From Litsea cubeba (lineage: Eukaryota > Streptophyta > Magnoliopsida > Laurales > Lauraceae), in contig CM022953.1 of the NCBI GenBank assembly GCA_012931725.1, forward strand, positions 24,884,534-24,948,533: a DNA stretch of 64,000 nucleotides. The letters run 5' to 3'. A program made the translations under genes and the position numbers. A model generated the notes under the pieces. That model made no database searches, was not told the DNA's origin, and saw only the letters and a list, made by a program, of their open reading frames with translations. Positions 1 through 10,800 of the stretch are shown in pieces; within the stretch, counting starts at the first letter, position 1, and each line of letters begins with the position of its first letter.

Positions 1-245
1 GTCGCAACCTGGCATAAATAGGCAATGCTACTTCCAAAAAATCAAATCTTGTCAGAATCAAACAAAAACTGTAAGATCCTTCAAGACAACCAAAAGAGGA
101 GTACACAAGAAGTTTCGGGCCATTTCAAAATCATTTGGCCTAACTTCGCTTCTCCGACAGCCGAAAAGGAGCTCTCGGCGGCGAAAGCATCGGAGACACC
201 AAATCTTCGATCAGAGCCGATGGATGGTCTCAAAATACATCCAAA

Positions 246-760
246 AGGCTCCACGTCAAGTTCCGAGTCAAACCAACAACGTTTGACCCTACATCAACCC
301 TCGAACAGCTAAATCATACCTCTCGGCAGCAAGAACCGCCAAGGCCATCACTCATCAGATAGAGCACATGGACGGCTTCAAAATGCTTACAAGGGGCTGC
401 ACGTCAAATTTCAGGTCATTTCGACAACATTTGACCATAGTTTGACGCTCGGAAGCCAAATCAGGCCTCTCGGCGGCAAAGCTCTCTGGGACCATGGTTT
501 CCAAGACAGAGCCTATAGATCATCTTAAAATGACTCCAATGGGTTCCCTGTCAAATTTCAAGTTATTCGGACATCGGTTGACCGCACATCAAACCGCGAC
601 ATCTTCATCGCGACAAAAGCGAGTCTACTGGTGATAGGACCCCAAACAGCTTCAAAACTCAAACAAAAGCCTATGGTTGGTCTTATTTATTGCTCAGGAG
701 GCTTCACACCAAATTTCAGGTCATTCCGACATCGTTTGACCCAGTTTCAGCTTCAGACGG
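246..760 (+). repeat. Four diverged tandem subrepeats in the Tat LTR U3
   Basis: A motif with AAATTTCAGGTCAT followed by CGACATCGTTTGACC, or variants of it, recurs near 250, 396, 553 and 708, a spacing of about 145-157 bases. The same four units are present in the LTRs at 34770-37387 and 54735-57242. U3 repeats of this kind often act as enhancer modules in retrotransposons; that role is inference here. Confidence 0.65.
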
Positions 761-970
761 AAAATCGGCAGCTCTGCGCGACAAAGTCTTCGGCTTTCTC
801 AAGAAATTGGAAACTTTGCAAAATAAAATGCAAGGATTCTCATCAGGTTTCCTACAGGGAAATCAAGCCAATAAATGGTCAAAAATGTCAAGGAAAAATA
901 CAGAAGAAAAAAGAATCGAAAAACAGCAAAAACGGACACAAAACTGGACAAAAAGGGGAAAAACCGCCCT

Positions 971-994
971 AGGGTCGCAGACCCCTGCGACCTT
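971..994 (+). repeat. GC-rich hairpin in the LTR, variable between copies
   Basis: AGGGTCGCAG (971-980) pairs with CTGCGACCTT (985-994) across a 4-nt loop. The 3' LTR of the Tat element has a longer, perfect 12-bp version at 36339-36366. The 5' LTR of that same element lacks the hairpin (near 56217). Confidence 0.7.
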
Positions 995-1671
995 GGAGCC
1001 CGGGATCGCCGGGAAGGCCCCGGAAACCCCGGTTTTCGCCGTTTTTTCGCGATTCGAAGCGTCCAGCCTCTGGTAGTTTCCAAAACTCATACTTTTGAGA
1101 CACCAAATCCTCTGACATCCGTCAAAAACACGGGTCAATCATCAAAAGTATCAAAAACAACGTTGATCGCCACCTGGTCAACCAGAAAAAGTGTGCTTTC
1201 TACCCGACCGATAGAGAAATAGACAGGACGGATGGCACTGACCCGCTGTTGGCAACTAACACCTGAAGTCACATGGTCATCCGATGTCGATCTACATGAA
1301 GATCCATCGATGATCATTACCAGAAAAATCCCAAAAGACGCGGCACGGCCCGTGACTCTTCAACTACTCGGCGACCACTTAATGCGATTAATTGACTGGC
1401 TTTATTACAGTCATTAATCCATTTCTTTGGATGGACCAATCAGAAGCAAGCATCCGAGAGTTACAAGTCAAGAGATTCATGGCATTTAACCCATGAAACT
1501 CCTCCCATCATGGCGATTAAAGGCGATTAAATGCCCTCAATCTCCTCCGGCCAATCAGAAGCCAAGAAAAAGGAGTTACAAAATAAAGATTTAAATCCTG
1601 TAACTCCTCCCATTATGCGGCTTAATGACAATAAAAGCCCATAAACCATCCTAAATGGCTACCTAAAAGCC

Positions 1672-1691
1672 TATAAATAGGAGAGCTCTCC
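1672..1691 (+). promoter_or_regulatory. LTR TATA box fused to a 12-bp palindrome
   Basis: TATAAATAGG at 1672-1681 is immediately followed by and overlaps the perfect palindrome GGAGAGCTCTCC (1680-1691). The arrangement is identical in the other two LTR copies on the minus strand (35621-35640 and 55534-55553). Transcription would start roughly 25-30 nt downstream, near 1700, by the usual TATA spacing. Confidence 0.75.
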
Positions 1692-1818
1692 AAGAAGAAA
1701 GAGATCGAAGAAAAATCACAGACAGAGACACAGACAAAGCACAGAAATTCAGAGAAGAAAAAGAGAGAAAACTCTGCGGAAATCCTACACCGACCACCGC
1801 TACAAGGTGACAAAAGTC

Positions 1819-1842
1819 CCTTGGGGGTATCACCCCCCAAGG
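1819..1842 (+). repeat. G-run/C-run hairpin in the LTR transcribed region
   Basis: CCTTGGGGG pairs with CCCCCAAGG around a 6-nt loop. Both LTRs of the Tat element keep the same hairpin with run lengths that differ by one or two bases (around 35453 and 55378). It lies downstream of the TATA box, so it would be present in the RNA. Confidence 0.7.
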
Positions 1843-2175
1843 TCCTTGCCTTCTCCTTTTACCTCCAATGGCTTAGATGTGGCTTTTCAGCCCGTCTACT
1901 CGGTTTTTTATTGGACATAGGACCTCCTTTTGGTCTTTGTTCTCTAAAAACCTGAGGTTATAGCCAAGCCAAGCGAATCAATAGCATCCTCTGTTCTCAT
2001 CTGCATGGATGATGGCGAAGCCCACATATGGCTTGCGACCGTCAATCTAAACGGGTCCCCCACAATCTCCTGAGAAGTTAGATCCTCCTTTTCTTGCTTT
2101 TCATTGTAGTTTGTATTTTTTCAAAAGAGACAAAAATCACAACTCTTGTCTTTCATTATTGATAAGGATTGTAAA

Positions 2176-2262
2176 TCGGCTATAAACGCCAAAATCGGCT
2201 ATAAACGCCAGAAACCGGCTATAAACGCCAAAATCGGCTATAAATGCCAAAAAATCGCCTTT
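2176..2262 (+). repeat. Minisatellite of the GGCTATAAACGCCAAAAT type in the LTR
   Basis: About four to five units of roughly 19 bp, each carrying GGCTATAAACGCC, lie near the 3' part of the LTR. The sister LTR at 35041-35125 has about four units and the one at 55011-55048 has two, so copy number explains part of the LTR length difference. Each unit is a short GGC...GCC inverted repeat, and the motif recurs in the internal minisatellite at 43480-43740. Confidence 0.8.
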
Positions 2263-2879
2263 CACGGGAAACCAAGAAAAATGTCTCTTTTCTTAAATAT
2301 ATGTGCAATGGAAAACTTGAAAGAAGTTGATTTCCTTTTTACTTGCGAAGGCTGATCTCCGGATCACCACTTGCAATTCCAAGTAAAATAGAAAATCTGG
2401 CACACCCACACAACAAAACTGTTGATGCGCGCCTCTGCCCCCCGGTTACAAAAGGGTCGGACCCAACGGACTCCCACGTCCGCCGACCTCGGTAGAACCG
2501 AGCAGGAGCGCGGTCCATCAGAGAGGGGTTTTGGAAAGACCCCACTGCCTTCCAATTTCAGTTCATGTTATCTCATTAAGGTGTTAGTAGAAGCGGCCAT
2601 CCCTTCGGTGGAGTTCTTTACTAAAGACCGGTTTGATGAGTTAATGGGTGAACTAATGTGAATATTCGTAATGAGGTGTTAGTAGTGTTGGAATTTGAGA
2701 TGACTTGAGAAGTCTTTTGAAGAATTGAAGAATTAGTATCTCAAGTATTGTTTTTGAGTTGGAATTATTGTCAACACATTGTCACAAACATGATGATAAT
2801 AGGTTGGTGTTGATAGAGCTTAAAAGAAGAATAAGAATTGAAACAGTCAGGAATTCAGAATTCCTGAAGCAGAGCATGC

Positions 2880-3070
2880 GGTCGACCGGGCACCCCATGC
2901 GGTCGACCGAAGCAAGAGAAACCTGCAGAAAAAGTTTCAGACTGCTCCCAGTTATTTTCGTGACACAGTGTGTCTTCGGTCGACCGGGACCCCAGGATGT
3001 CGACCGAGCGCGATAATTGACTGTTTACAGACTGTGTATGATGTCGACCGAGCAACACAGGATGTCGACC
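2880..3070 (+). repeat. Cluster of GGTCGACC-type palindromes in C1 LTR U3
   Basis: GGTCGACC occurs at 2880, 2901 and 2978, and TGTCGACC at 2998 and twice more near 3042 and 3063. All lie upstream of the TATA box. The cluster is kept in the 3' LTR (9294-9490). The sites are self-complementary and CG-containing; a role in transcription-factor binding or methylation is inference. Confidence 0.8.
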
Positions 3071-3203
3071 GAGCACGGGAACCAGAGTTGCGCAGAAACA
3101 GAAGTCTTGCACGAAAATTCAGCATTCTTATCTATTACGTTTGGGACTCTTTCTAAACCAATTGTAGCCTATTTTGAACACAATTAAGGGTTACTATAAC
3201 CTA

Positions 3204-3212
3204 TATAAAGGC
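3204..3212 (+). promoter_or_regulatory. TATA box of copia C1
   Basis: TATATAAAG at 3204-3212 in the 5' LTR. The corresponding site in the 3' LTR (9617-9625) reads TGTATAAAG, one A-to-G change. Confidence 0.75.
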
Positions 3213-3860
3213 ATGTTTGGTTCGTTTTTAAGTAGACAACAAGAGAGAAAGAAGAGAAGAGAAAAGAGAGAGAGTTTTGGAGAGAATAGAGTGCTGTTGC
3301 TGTGTGCTGTTGTGCTGCATCTTTCTACAGCAAGTGTGGACGAGGATGTGCTCTTGAAGATGATGTTTCGTCCATAAGATAAGTGTCTCTCTGTTTATGC
3401 TTTTAATTTTCAATTTGTAAGGGATTGAGAGAGAGAGATTGTAGAGGGGAAGGTCTATAGAAAAAGGTTTCTATTCTTGTTCTGTAGAACATCAAGTTGG
3501 TGCTTGGTGTCTGGGGTTTGGTGATCCTATCTGTTGGTGCAGATAAATTGTAAAGGGAGTCGGTGCTTCCTAGATAGTTGGTGCTATCTGAAACTCAAGG
3601 GAGTTGGTGCTTCCTAGATAGTTGGTGCTATCTGAAACTAAGGGTTGGTGCTCTTTGTCGTTGGTGCGACTAAATAAGATTCAGATCTGTCCCGGATTGG
3701 TGTTCGGACAGTCTTTGAACCGTGGACGTAGCCTTTCGGTGAACCACGTTAAATCTGGTGTCATTGTGTTATTTGATTTGCTTTTGTTGTTAGTTTGGAC
3801 CTGTTGAAAAAGGAATCACTGATTCAGCCCCCCCTCTCAGTGATCGCGATATCTAACAAT

Positions 3861-3872
3861 TGGTATCAGAGC
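3861..3872 (+). other. Primer-binding site of C1 (initiator tRNA-Met)
   Basis: TGGTATCAGAGC starts two bases after the 5' LTR. This is the classic copia site complementary to the 3' end of initiator tRNA-Met, where minus-strand DNA synthesis starts. Confidence 0.93.
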
Positions 3873-3926
3873 GTAAGGTTCCCTTGAAAAACTTAACACG
3901 CTAAGGGTGATCTCTTGTCAAATCAC

Positions 3927-5720
3927 ATGGCAACCAATACAGGAAATAAGAAAGCACCTTTGTTTGATGGTTCTAATTACTCCTTCTGGAAGATCAGAAT
4001 GCAGGCTTTCATTAAGTCACTTGGCTATGATGTCTGGGAGACTGTCAGAGTCGGTTACAATATTGCCATTGTACCCAATGATGCTGCAACAAAGAAGTTA
4101 GCAGACAACTGACTCTAAGGCGCAGAATGCACTCTTTAGTGGCCTTGTGGACAGCGAGCTGGTCAAAGTAATTGCATGCAAAACAGCCAAGGAAATATGG
4201 GACAAGTTAAAAAGCATTCATGAAGGAGATGAGAAGATCAAAGAAGCAAAATTGCAAACCCATCGCTCTCAATTTGAATCTCTTCGCATGGAGGAAAGCG
4301 AGAATGTTGACTCATACTTGCAACGAGTGAATGAAGTCACGAATGACATTCGTGGACTAGGGGAGGAGATAAAAGAACCAGTCATCGTCAAAAAGGTTCT
4401 AAGATCTCTTCTTCCCAGGTTTGATTCAAAAGTCTCAGCCATAGAAGAAGCCAAGGATCTGAATGAATTTTCCATGGATGAGTTGCATGGTTCACTCACT
4501 GCCTATGAGATGCGCATAGGTAAGACGTCTTCATCTGATAGAGAAGCGGCCTTCAAAGTTCAGAAAAAGGGAAAAGAGACTGCTGGTCATGATTCTGATA
4601 CTGATGATGATGAGCTTGAGGCTCAGTTTGTTAGAAAGCTGAAGAAAGGAAGCAATGGAAAGTACAAAGGGAAGCTACCCTTTAAATGCTTCAATTGTGG
4701 CGGTGTTGGTCACTTTGCTGCGAAGTGCCCGCTGAAAGAGAATAATGATGATGACTCTTATGTTGATAAGAGTAAGTGGAAGAAAAATTTCAGAAAGAGG
4801 GGCAAAGCAAAGAGCTTCATCAGTCAATATAATGACAGCACGTCTGAAACGTCAGACGACGATGAATCAGCTGAGGCAACTGAAGCTCTCTTCATGGTTA
4901 CCGTTGAAGAAGAAGAGGAGCAAGAGCCAGAAGAGGAAGAGGAGGCTGAGGTCAATCTCGAAGAAGAACTCATTGCCGCACTTGAGGAGCTTAGCATGGA
5001 ACGAAAAACAAGTAAGAAAAATCTGAAACTTCTTCATGAATCTGAAAGTTCAATTATTGCTTTGAAAACTCAAGTTGAAGAATATAAAAGAATGGTGGAA
5101 GTCCTTCAAAATCAAATAAGTATAAAAAAGGAAGAGGCTATGAAACTTGAAACTGAAATCGCTAGAGCAAAGGCTGAAAACTTGGAAAATAGCCGAAAAC
5201 TCAAAGCACTCCAAGCGATTGAAGGGACAATGAAACTCAATGAAATTCTGAAAGTTCAAAAGCCCTTCCACAATAAATTTGGTATTGGATTTGAAACCGG
5301 AGAGTCCTCTAAAGCTGCATCTTCTTTGTTTATGAAACAAAGTGCCATACCTCTCAAGGCTACAAAGCATCAAATTCAGCCTAGTATTGAGATGGTCAAT
5401 AAGAAAAGGTTTGTGGAGTTTAACCAGCCACCTAAGAAAGGAAGAATGTTCAGATTCTATGGTTATTGCTATCATTGTAATAGATATGGACATAAAAGAG
5501 CTGATTGCAAATTCTATGTTAGAAACAGCCCATTTGTGACTAGGAATCCTTTTTCAATCCTAAACAGCTACAAAATTGAGTGCTATATATGTCATAACTA
5601 TGGACACTTGGCTAGGGATTGTAGGTTGCCTATAGCTAACCAATTTCAGGTTGAAAAGAAACCCAAGATAGTTAAGGCTTGGAGGGCAAAGAAAAGGGAA
5701 GGTAATTCCAAAGAATCTCT
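3927..5720 (+). pseudogene. gag: C1 gag: UBN2/DUF4219-like capsid, zinc knuckles, coiled coil
   Basis: The ATG at 3927 opens a frame with the LFDGSNYSFWKIRMQ motif typical of the N-terminus of copia gag. One extra base near 4111 shifts the frame; the rest continues in the frame that is open from 4147. A CCHC zinc knuckle (CFNCGGVGHFAAKC) lies at 4687-4728. An acidic Glu-rich stretch follows (about 4905-4990), then a probable coiled coil of about 80 residues. Two further knuckles lie at 5467-5508 (CYHCNRYGHKRADC) and 5581-5622 (CYICHNYGHLARDC). Three separated knuckles in one gag are more than the single one seen in C2 and M1. Gag would assemble the virus-like particle and bind element RNA in the cytoplasm. 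The start was chosen as the first ATG after the primer site; a TTG lies 12 bases upstream in the same frame. Confidence 0.88.
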
Positions 5721-8700
5721 CATTGTGCAAACGGCATTCAATGCACAAAAGAAGACAGCACCATGGGTCCTTGATAGTGGTTGTTCAAGCCATATGATAG
5801 GCGATAAGGAAAAATTCGTCAAGTTACAGCACTATGAAGGCGGATCAGTGAAGTTTGGTAACAATGATGGTGCCAAAATCTGCGGAAAAGGTGTTGTTCA
5901 GCTAAAAGCAAACAAGATCAGATCAGACGAGGTCTTATATGTGTCTGGACTGAGACACAACTTGCTTAGTGTGAGCCAGATCTGTGACAAAGGCCACGAA
6001 GTTGTCTTCACTAAGAATGGTTTTGCTATCAAGAAGAGTAGCAACGGCAAAACAGTGGCTACTGGATCTAGGACTGCTGGAAATCTCTATACATTGTCAG
6101 ATGGAGCTGAAAAGACTTGCTTGATGAGTCGGACAGAGGAAAGTTGGTTGTGGCACAAACGCCTTGGGCATCTAAACTTTGATAACATGTCAAAGATTTG
6201 CAATTCAAAGGCTGTCAGAGGAATGTCTACAGTTGAAAAGCCTTCCAACCCCATTTGCGATTCTTGTCAAAAGGGAAAGCAAACGAGGGTAATGTTCAAG
6301 TCAAAGGAGCATCATTCAAAGAAACCTCTTGAACTAGTGCACACTGATCTCTGTGGACCGATGCGAACTCAAAGCACCAATGGAGATAAGTATTTTATGT
6401 TATGCATTGATGATTATACTCGTATGACATGGGTATTGTTTCTTAAACATAAACATCAAGCACTTGATCGTTTTAAAGTGTTTAAAGCACAGGTTGAAAA
6501 TATGCTTGGAAAACATATCAAGATTCTAAGGTCTGATCGAGGCGGTGAATTCACATCTGAAGAGTTCACTAACTATTGTGAGCACCATGGCATTCAAAGA
6601 CAGTATTCAGCCCCTAGAACTCCACAGCAAAATGGAGTCGTGGAACGGAAAAAATCGCACCGTTCAAGAGATGGCTCGTACAATGCTAACTGAGAGCAAG
6701 CTAGCTGACAAATACTGGAAGGAGGCAATCCATACGGCTGTATACATTCAGAATCGATGCTTGATCAGGCCACATGAAGACAAAACTCCTTATGAGCTAT
6801 GGTTTGGGCGAAAAGCAACAGTCAAGCACTTCAGAGTCTTCGGCAGCAAGTGTTACATCAAGCGTCTTGAACAAAATCCGGGCAAATTTGATGAAAGAGT
6901 TGATGAAGGTATATTTCTGGGTTACTCCTCCACTAGTAAGGCTTACAGATGTCTTAACAAAAGGACCAGAAAAATCATAGAAAGTGCTGATGTTAGAATT
7001 GATGAAAACTATGAATCAAAGAATGGAACTCATTATGACAGTCCAGTTTATGAGGACTCGAGTGAGATTGATGATGAAGTAGCTAAACCTGATGATTCTG
7101 AGAAATCAAAGGATGACTCGGAGGATGCTACACCTAGAAAGAAAAGCACTTGGGTAGAGCAACACCCTAAGGATCAAATCATTGGAGATCCTGAGGTCGG
7201 TGTTAAAACAAGACAAAGTGTAGTTAGCAATTACTCACTTGTGTCCACCATTGAACCCAAGACTGTGGCTGAAGCCAGTCTCGATGAAAGTTGGTTGAAA
7301 GCTATGCATGAGGAGTTGGAGCAAATTGAGAAGAACTCCACATGGGAACTAGTCTCTAGACCTACCGATAAGAATGTTATTGGTACTAAATGGGTCTTTC
7401 GAAATAAGCTGAATGAAGATGGTTAGGTCATACGAAACAAAGCAAGGTTGGTTTGTAAAGGCTATGCTCAAGTTGAAGGCATAGATTTTGAAGAGACCTT
7501 TGCACCGGTGGCTCGTCTGGAAGCCATTCGTATGTTTCTTGCATTGGCTGCATACAAAACCTTCAAGGTATTTCAGATGGATGTAAAGTCAGCCTTCTTG
7601 AATGGATTACTTGAAGAAGAGGTCTACATTGAGCAACCTGATGGTTTTCTTATTAGCAAAAATTCATACCTAGTGTGCAAGATGAAAAAGGCTCTTTATG
7701 GGCTGAAACAAGCGCCAAGGGCGTGGTATGCAAGGCTGGACCTATATCTCCGCAAGATCGGTTTTGGAAAAGGACTGGTTGATAGCAATCTTTATGTCAA
7801 AACAGAGTTGAGCAAACAGCGGGTTGTTATTGTTTATGTCGATGACATAATCTTTGGTGGCAACGATGAAGAAATGTGCAGGAATTTCGCTGAAGAGATG
7901 AAGAAAGAATTTGAGATGTCAATGCTTGGAGAACTGAAGTTCTTCCTTGGTTTACAAGTTCAGCAGCTGAAACATGGTATCTTTATATCACAGATGAAAT
8001 ACATCAAGGAAATGCTGAAGCGATTTAACATGGAAGACAGCAAGCCAGTGAGCACACCAATGACAACGAACACAAAGCTAAGCAAAGATGATAAGGGTTC
8101 GTCCGTTGATCACACCACTTATCGTTCTATGATAGGAAGCTTGCTTTATTTGACTGCTACAAGACCGGATCTTCTGCAAGCAGTGTGTATGGTGGCTCGA
8201 TTTCAAGCATCACCAACTGAGACGCACCTCACAGCAGTAAAAAGGATATTTTGATATCTGAAAGGTACCATGGAGCTTGGCATTTGGTATCCTAAAGGCA
8301 AATCCTTTACTCTTGTTGCATACTCTGACGCCGATTGGGCTGGTTGTATAGATGATCACAAAAGTACAAGCGGTGGTGCATTCTATCTCGGTGACAGGTT
8401 GGTGGCATGGCATAGTAAGAAACAAGACTCAGTATCCCTTTCTACAGCGGAAGCGGAATATATTGCAGCGGCAACTTGTTGTACGCAAGTGTTATGGATG
8501 CGGCAAATGCTCTCTGATCTAGGAGTTCCGACAACGGATCCTACGCCGATCCTCTGTGACAACACAAGTGTAATTCACATCTCCAAGAATCCTGTTCAAC
8601 ATTCTAGAACGAAGCATGTAGCAATTCGCTATCACTTTCTCAAGGAAAAGGTTGCAGATGGTGAGGTAAAGTTGGAATATGTCCCAACTACTGAGCAAGT

Positions 8701-8788
8701 TGCTGATATCTTCACTAAACCTCTGCCAAAAGAAGTCTTCGAGTATCTCCGAAAAAAATTAGGAGTTACTCACTCTCCTAATCCTTAG
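5721..8788 (+). pseudogene. pol: C1 pol: protease, integrase, reverse transcriptase, RNase H
   Basis: The copia domain order is clear. The aspartic protease signature WVLDSGCSSHM is near 5764. The integrase zinc domain spans about 6150-6290 (H..H, then CDSCQKGK), and its catalytic core includes DLCGPM (near 6345), SDRGGEF (near 6535) and the PQQNGVVER region (near 6625). RT has QMDVKSAFLNG (near 7573), YGLKQAPRAWY (near 7698) and YVDD (near 7837). RNase H has SDADWAG (near 8326), TAEAEYIAA (near 8444) and a tail with DIFTKPLP. Breaks: one extra A in the A-run near 6650, a TAG at 7424-7426 and a TGA at 8252-8254 in a position where related proteins have Arg. The final stop is at 8786-8788. In a working element these enzymes copy element RNA into DNA and insert it; this copy could not make them without help. 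Confidence 0.92.
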
Positions 8789-9099
8789 GAGTTGTGCTTG
8801 AAAGGGGGAGCAAAGTATTCCTTGAATATCCTATTCGCTCCTTCGTTGGTCCCTTTGGACTTGTTGTCAAAGGGAGAGAAAGACTGAAGCTAGGAGAAAG
8901 CTATGTTAGAAGATGTTAGAAGAAGTTATGCTATGATAACTTTGGAGAGATTGGTATCAAGAGTGTTAGAAATCTTGATTGATTCTATTTTTTTTAAAAA
9001 GACAGGGAGAGACTATGGTTCTGAAGAAGCGTCATGAAGATCAACTAGTCTAAGTGTTGAAGTTCCAAAAGTGTTGCCAACAATTCCAAAGGGGGAGAT
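8789..9099 (+). other. C1 3' untranslated region and polypurine tract
   Basis: No env-like or extra frame is visible between the RNase H stop and the 3' LTR. AAAGGGGGAGA at 9088-9098, directly before the LTR, is the polypurine tract that primes plus-strand DNA. Confidence 0.85.
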
Positions 9100-10275
9100 T
9101 GTTGGAATTTGAGATGACTTGAGAAGTCTTTTGAAGAATTGAAGAATTAGTATCTCAAGTATTGTTTTTGAGTTGGAATTATTGTCAACACATTGTCATA
9201 AACATGATGATAATAGGTTGGTGTTGATAGAGCTTAAAAGAAGAATAAGAATTGAAATAGTCAGGAATTCAGAATTCCTGAAGCAGAGCATGCGGTCGAC
9301 CGGGCACCCCATGCGGTCGACCGAAGCAAGAGAAACCTGCAGAAAAAGTTTCAGACTGCTCCCAGTTATTTTCGTGACACAGTGTGTCTTCGGTCGACCG
9401 GGACCCCAGGATGTCGACCGAGCGCGATAATTGACTTGTTTACAGACTGTGTATGATGTCGACCGAGCAACACAGGATGTCGACCGAGCACGGGAACCAG
9501 AGTTGCGCAGAAACAGAAGTCTTGCACGAAAATTCAGCATTCTTATCTATTACGTTTGGGACTCTTTCTAAACCAATTGTAGCCTATTTTGAACACAATT
9601 AAGGGTTACTATAACCTGTATAAAGGCATGTTTGGTTCGTTTTTAAGTAGACAACAAGAGAGAAAGAAGAGAAGAGAAAAGAGAGAGAGTTTTGGAGAGA
9701 ATAGAGTGCTGTTGCTGTGTGCTGTTGTGCTGCATCTTTCTACAGCAAGTGTGGACGAGGATGTGCTCTTGAAGATGATGTTTCGTCCATAAGATAAGTG
9801 TCTCTCTGTTTATGCTTTTAATTTTCAATTTGTAAGGGATTGAGAGAGAGAGATTGTAGAGGGGAAGGTCTATAGAAAAAGGTTTCTATTCTTGTTCTGT
9901 AGAACATCAAGTTGGTGCTTGGTGTCTGGGGTTCGGTGATCTTATCTGTTGGTGTAGATAAATTGTAAAGGGAGTCGGTGCTTCCTAGATAGTTGGTGCT
10001 ATCTGAAACTCAAGGGAGTTGGTGCTTCCTAGATAGTTGGTGCTATCTGAAACTAAGGGTTGGTGCTCTTTGTCGTTGGTGCGACTAAATAAGATTCAGA
10101 TCTGTCCCGGATTGGTGTTCGGACAGTCTTTGAACCGTGGATGTAGCCTTTCGGTGAACCACGTTAAATCTGGTGTCATTGTGTGATTTGATTTGCTTTT
10201 GTTGTTAGTTTGGACCTGTTGAAAAAGGAATCACTGATTCACCCCCCCCCCTCTCAGTGATCGCGATATCTAACA
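9100..10275 (+). repeat. 3' LTR of copia C1
   Basis: Near-identical to 2686-3858. Visible differences are mostly C/T or A/G, for example in the TATA box (TGTATAAAG at 9617). A C-run near 10242 is about two bases longer than in the 5' LTR. It is followed by the target duplication AGTAG. Confidence 0.95.
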
Positions 10276-10800
10276 AGTAGGAGCGGCCATCCCTTCGGTG
10301 GAGTTCTTTACTAAAGATCACTTCTATAGAATGTCAATGAAGTGTTGGTAGGAGCGGCCATCTCTTCGGTGGAGCTCTTTACTAAAGGTCACTTCTAGAA
10401 TGGATAAAAGTCTCTTCCCTTTGGAGGACTTAATCATAGACATTCTGGGAAGTTTCATAAGAGATGGTAAAACACTTGACATAAGACGGTAATGACTTCT
10501 CCCAACGAGTTAGAGTTATTTGTGATATGAGGCCAAACCAATCAGTGATTGGACTACCGCTGGATATGTGTATCCAAAAAGTGATAATCCAAATATGTGT
10601 ACCTTAATTCAACGTGACTGTAGGCTCGGCCATCCCCTCGATGGAGGGTCTATGTGGAGGTTGAAACACTGATACATTATGTTTGGGGTTAAATAATGTA
10701 AAAAGTTTTGTGCTTTGTTTTTCCATTTATAAGAAGCACCATATGCATGTTACATATGTACTGCCTGTCTAATTATAAACCGTTTTATATCCAGAGAGAG
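10276..10800 (+). other. Leader of copia C2 (right part)
   Basis: Non-coding leader after C1, continuing the sequence broken at 2685. It carries two close copies of the CGGCCATCYCTTCGGTGGAG motif (from 10284 and 10354) and a diverged one near 10630. A copy left of C1 (near 2597) shows both sides belong to one element. The motif can fold as a small hairpin. Confidence 0.7.

Larger units (their letters stand above)
1..2520 (+). mobile_element. LTR of a Tat-like Ty3-gypsy element (left end outside window)
   Basis: This stretch matches, in opposite orientation, the two LTRs of the Tat element at 34770-57242. Compared with them it lacks only about the first 60 bases, which lie left of the window, and it ends in ...GGTCCATCA at 2520 exactly where they do. 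The sequence after 2520 does not contain the primer-binding site seen beside the 5' LTR at 54735, so this is either a solo LTR or the 3' LTR of an element off the left edge. The U3 holds four diverged subrepeats, a TATA box at 1672, a G/C-run hairpin at 1819-1842 and a minisatellite near 2176. The insertion lies in the leader of copia C2. A target duplication cannot be tested because the left border is missing. Long open frames inside it are broken in the sister copies, so no protein is called. Confidence 0.85.
2686..3858 (+). repeat. 5' LTR of copia C1
   Basis: Starts TGTTGG and ends TAACA, directly before the primer-binding site. It contains six copies of a TCGACC-centred palindrome between 2880 and 3070, a TATA box at 3204, a GA-rich stretch at 3240-3280, and short direct repeats of the type TTGGTGCTATCTGAAACT near 3579 and 3625. 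It matches 9100-10275 at about 99%. Confidence 0.95.
2686..10275 (+). mobile_element. Complete Ty1-copia retrotransposon C1 (7.6 kb)
   Basis: The element has two LTRs of 1173 and 1176 bp that begin TGTTGGAATTTG and end CTAACA, and it is flanked by a 5-bp target duplication AGTAG (2681-2685 and 10276-10280). It has an initiator tRNA-Met primer site (3861-3872), gag-pol in the order gag, protease, integrase, RT, RNase H, and a polypurine tract at 9088-9098. I counted about a dozen differences between the LTRs, near 1%, so insertion is recent. Two frameshifts and two stops make it non-autonomous. Domain content (coiled coil between separate zinc knuckles) and RT motifs recall the SIRE/Tork group, but no env-like frame lies between pol and the 3' LTR. 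Confidence 0.95.

Noticed and set aside
8789..9099. Env-like gene after C1 pol, as in some SIRE elements
   Set aside because: Only about 300 non-coding bases separate the pol stop from the 3' LTR.
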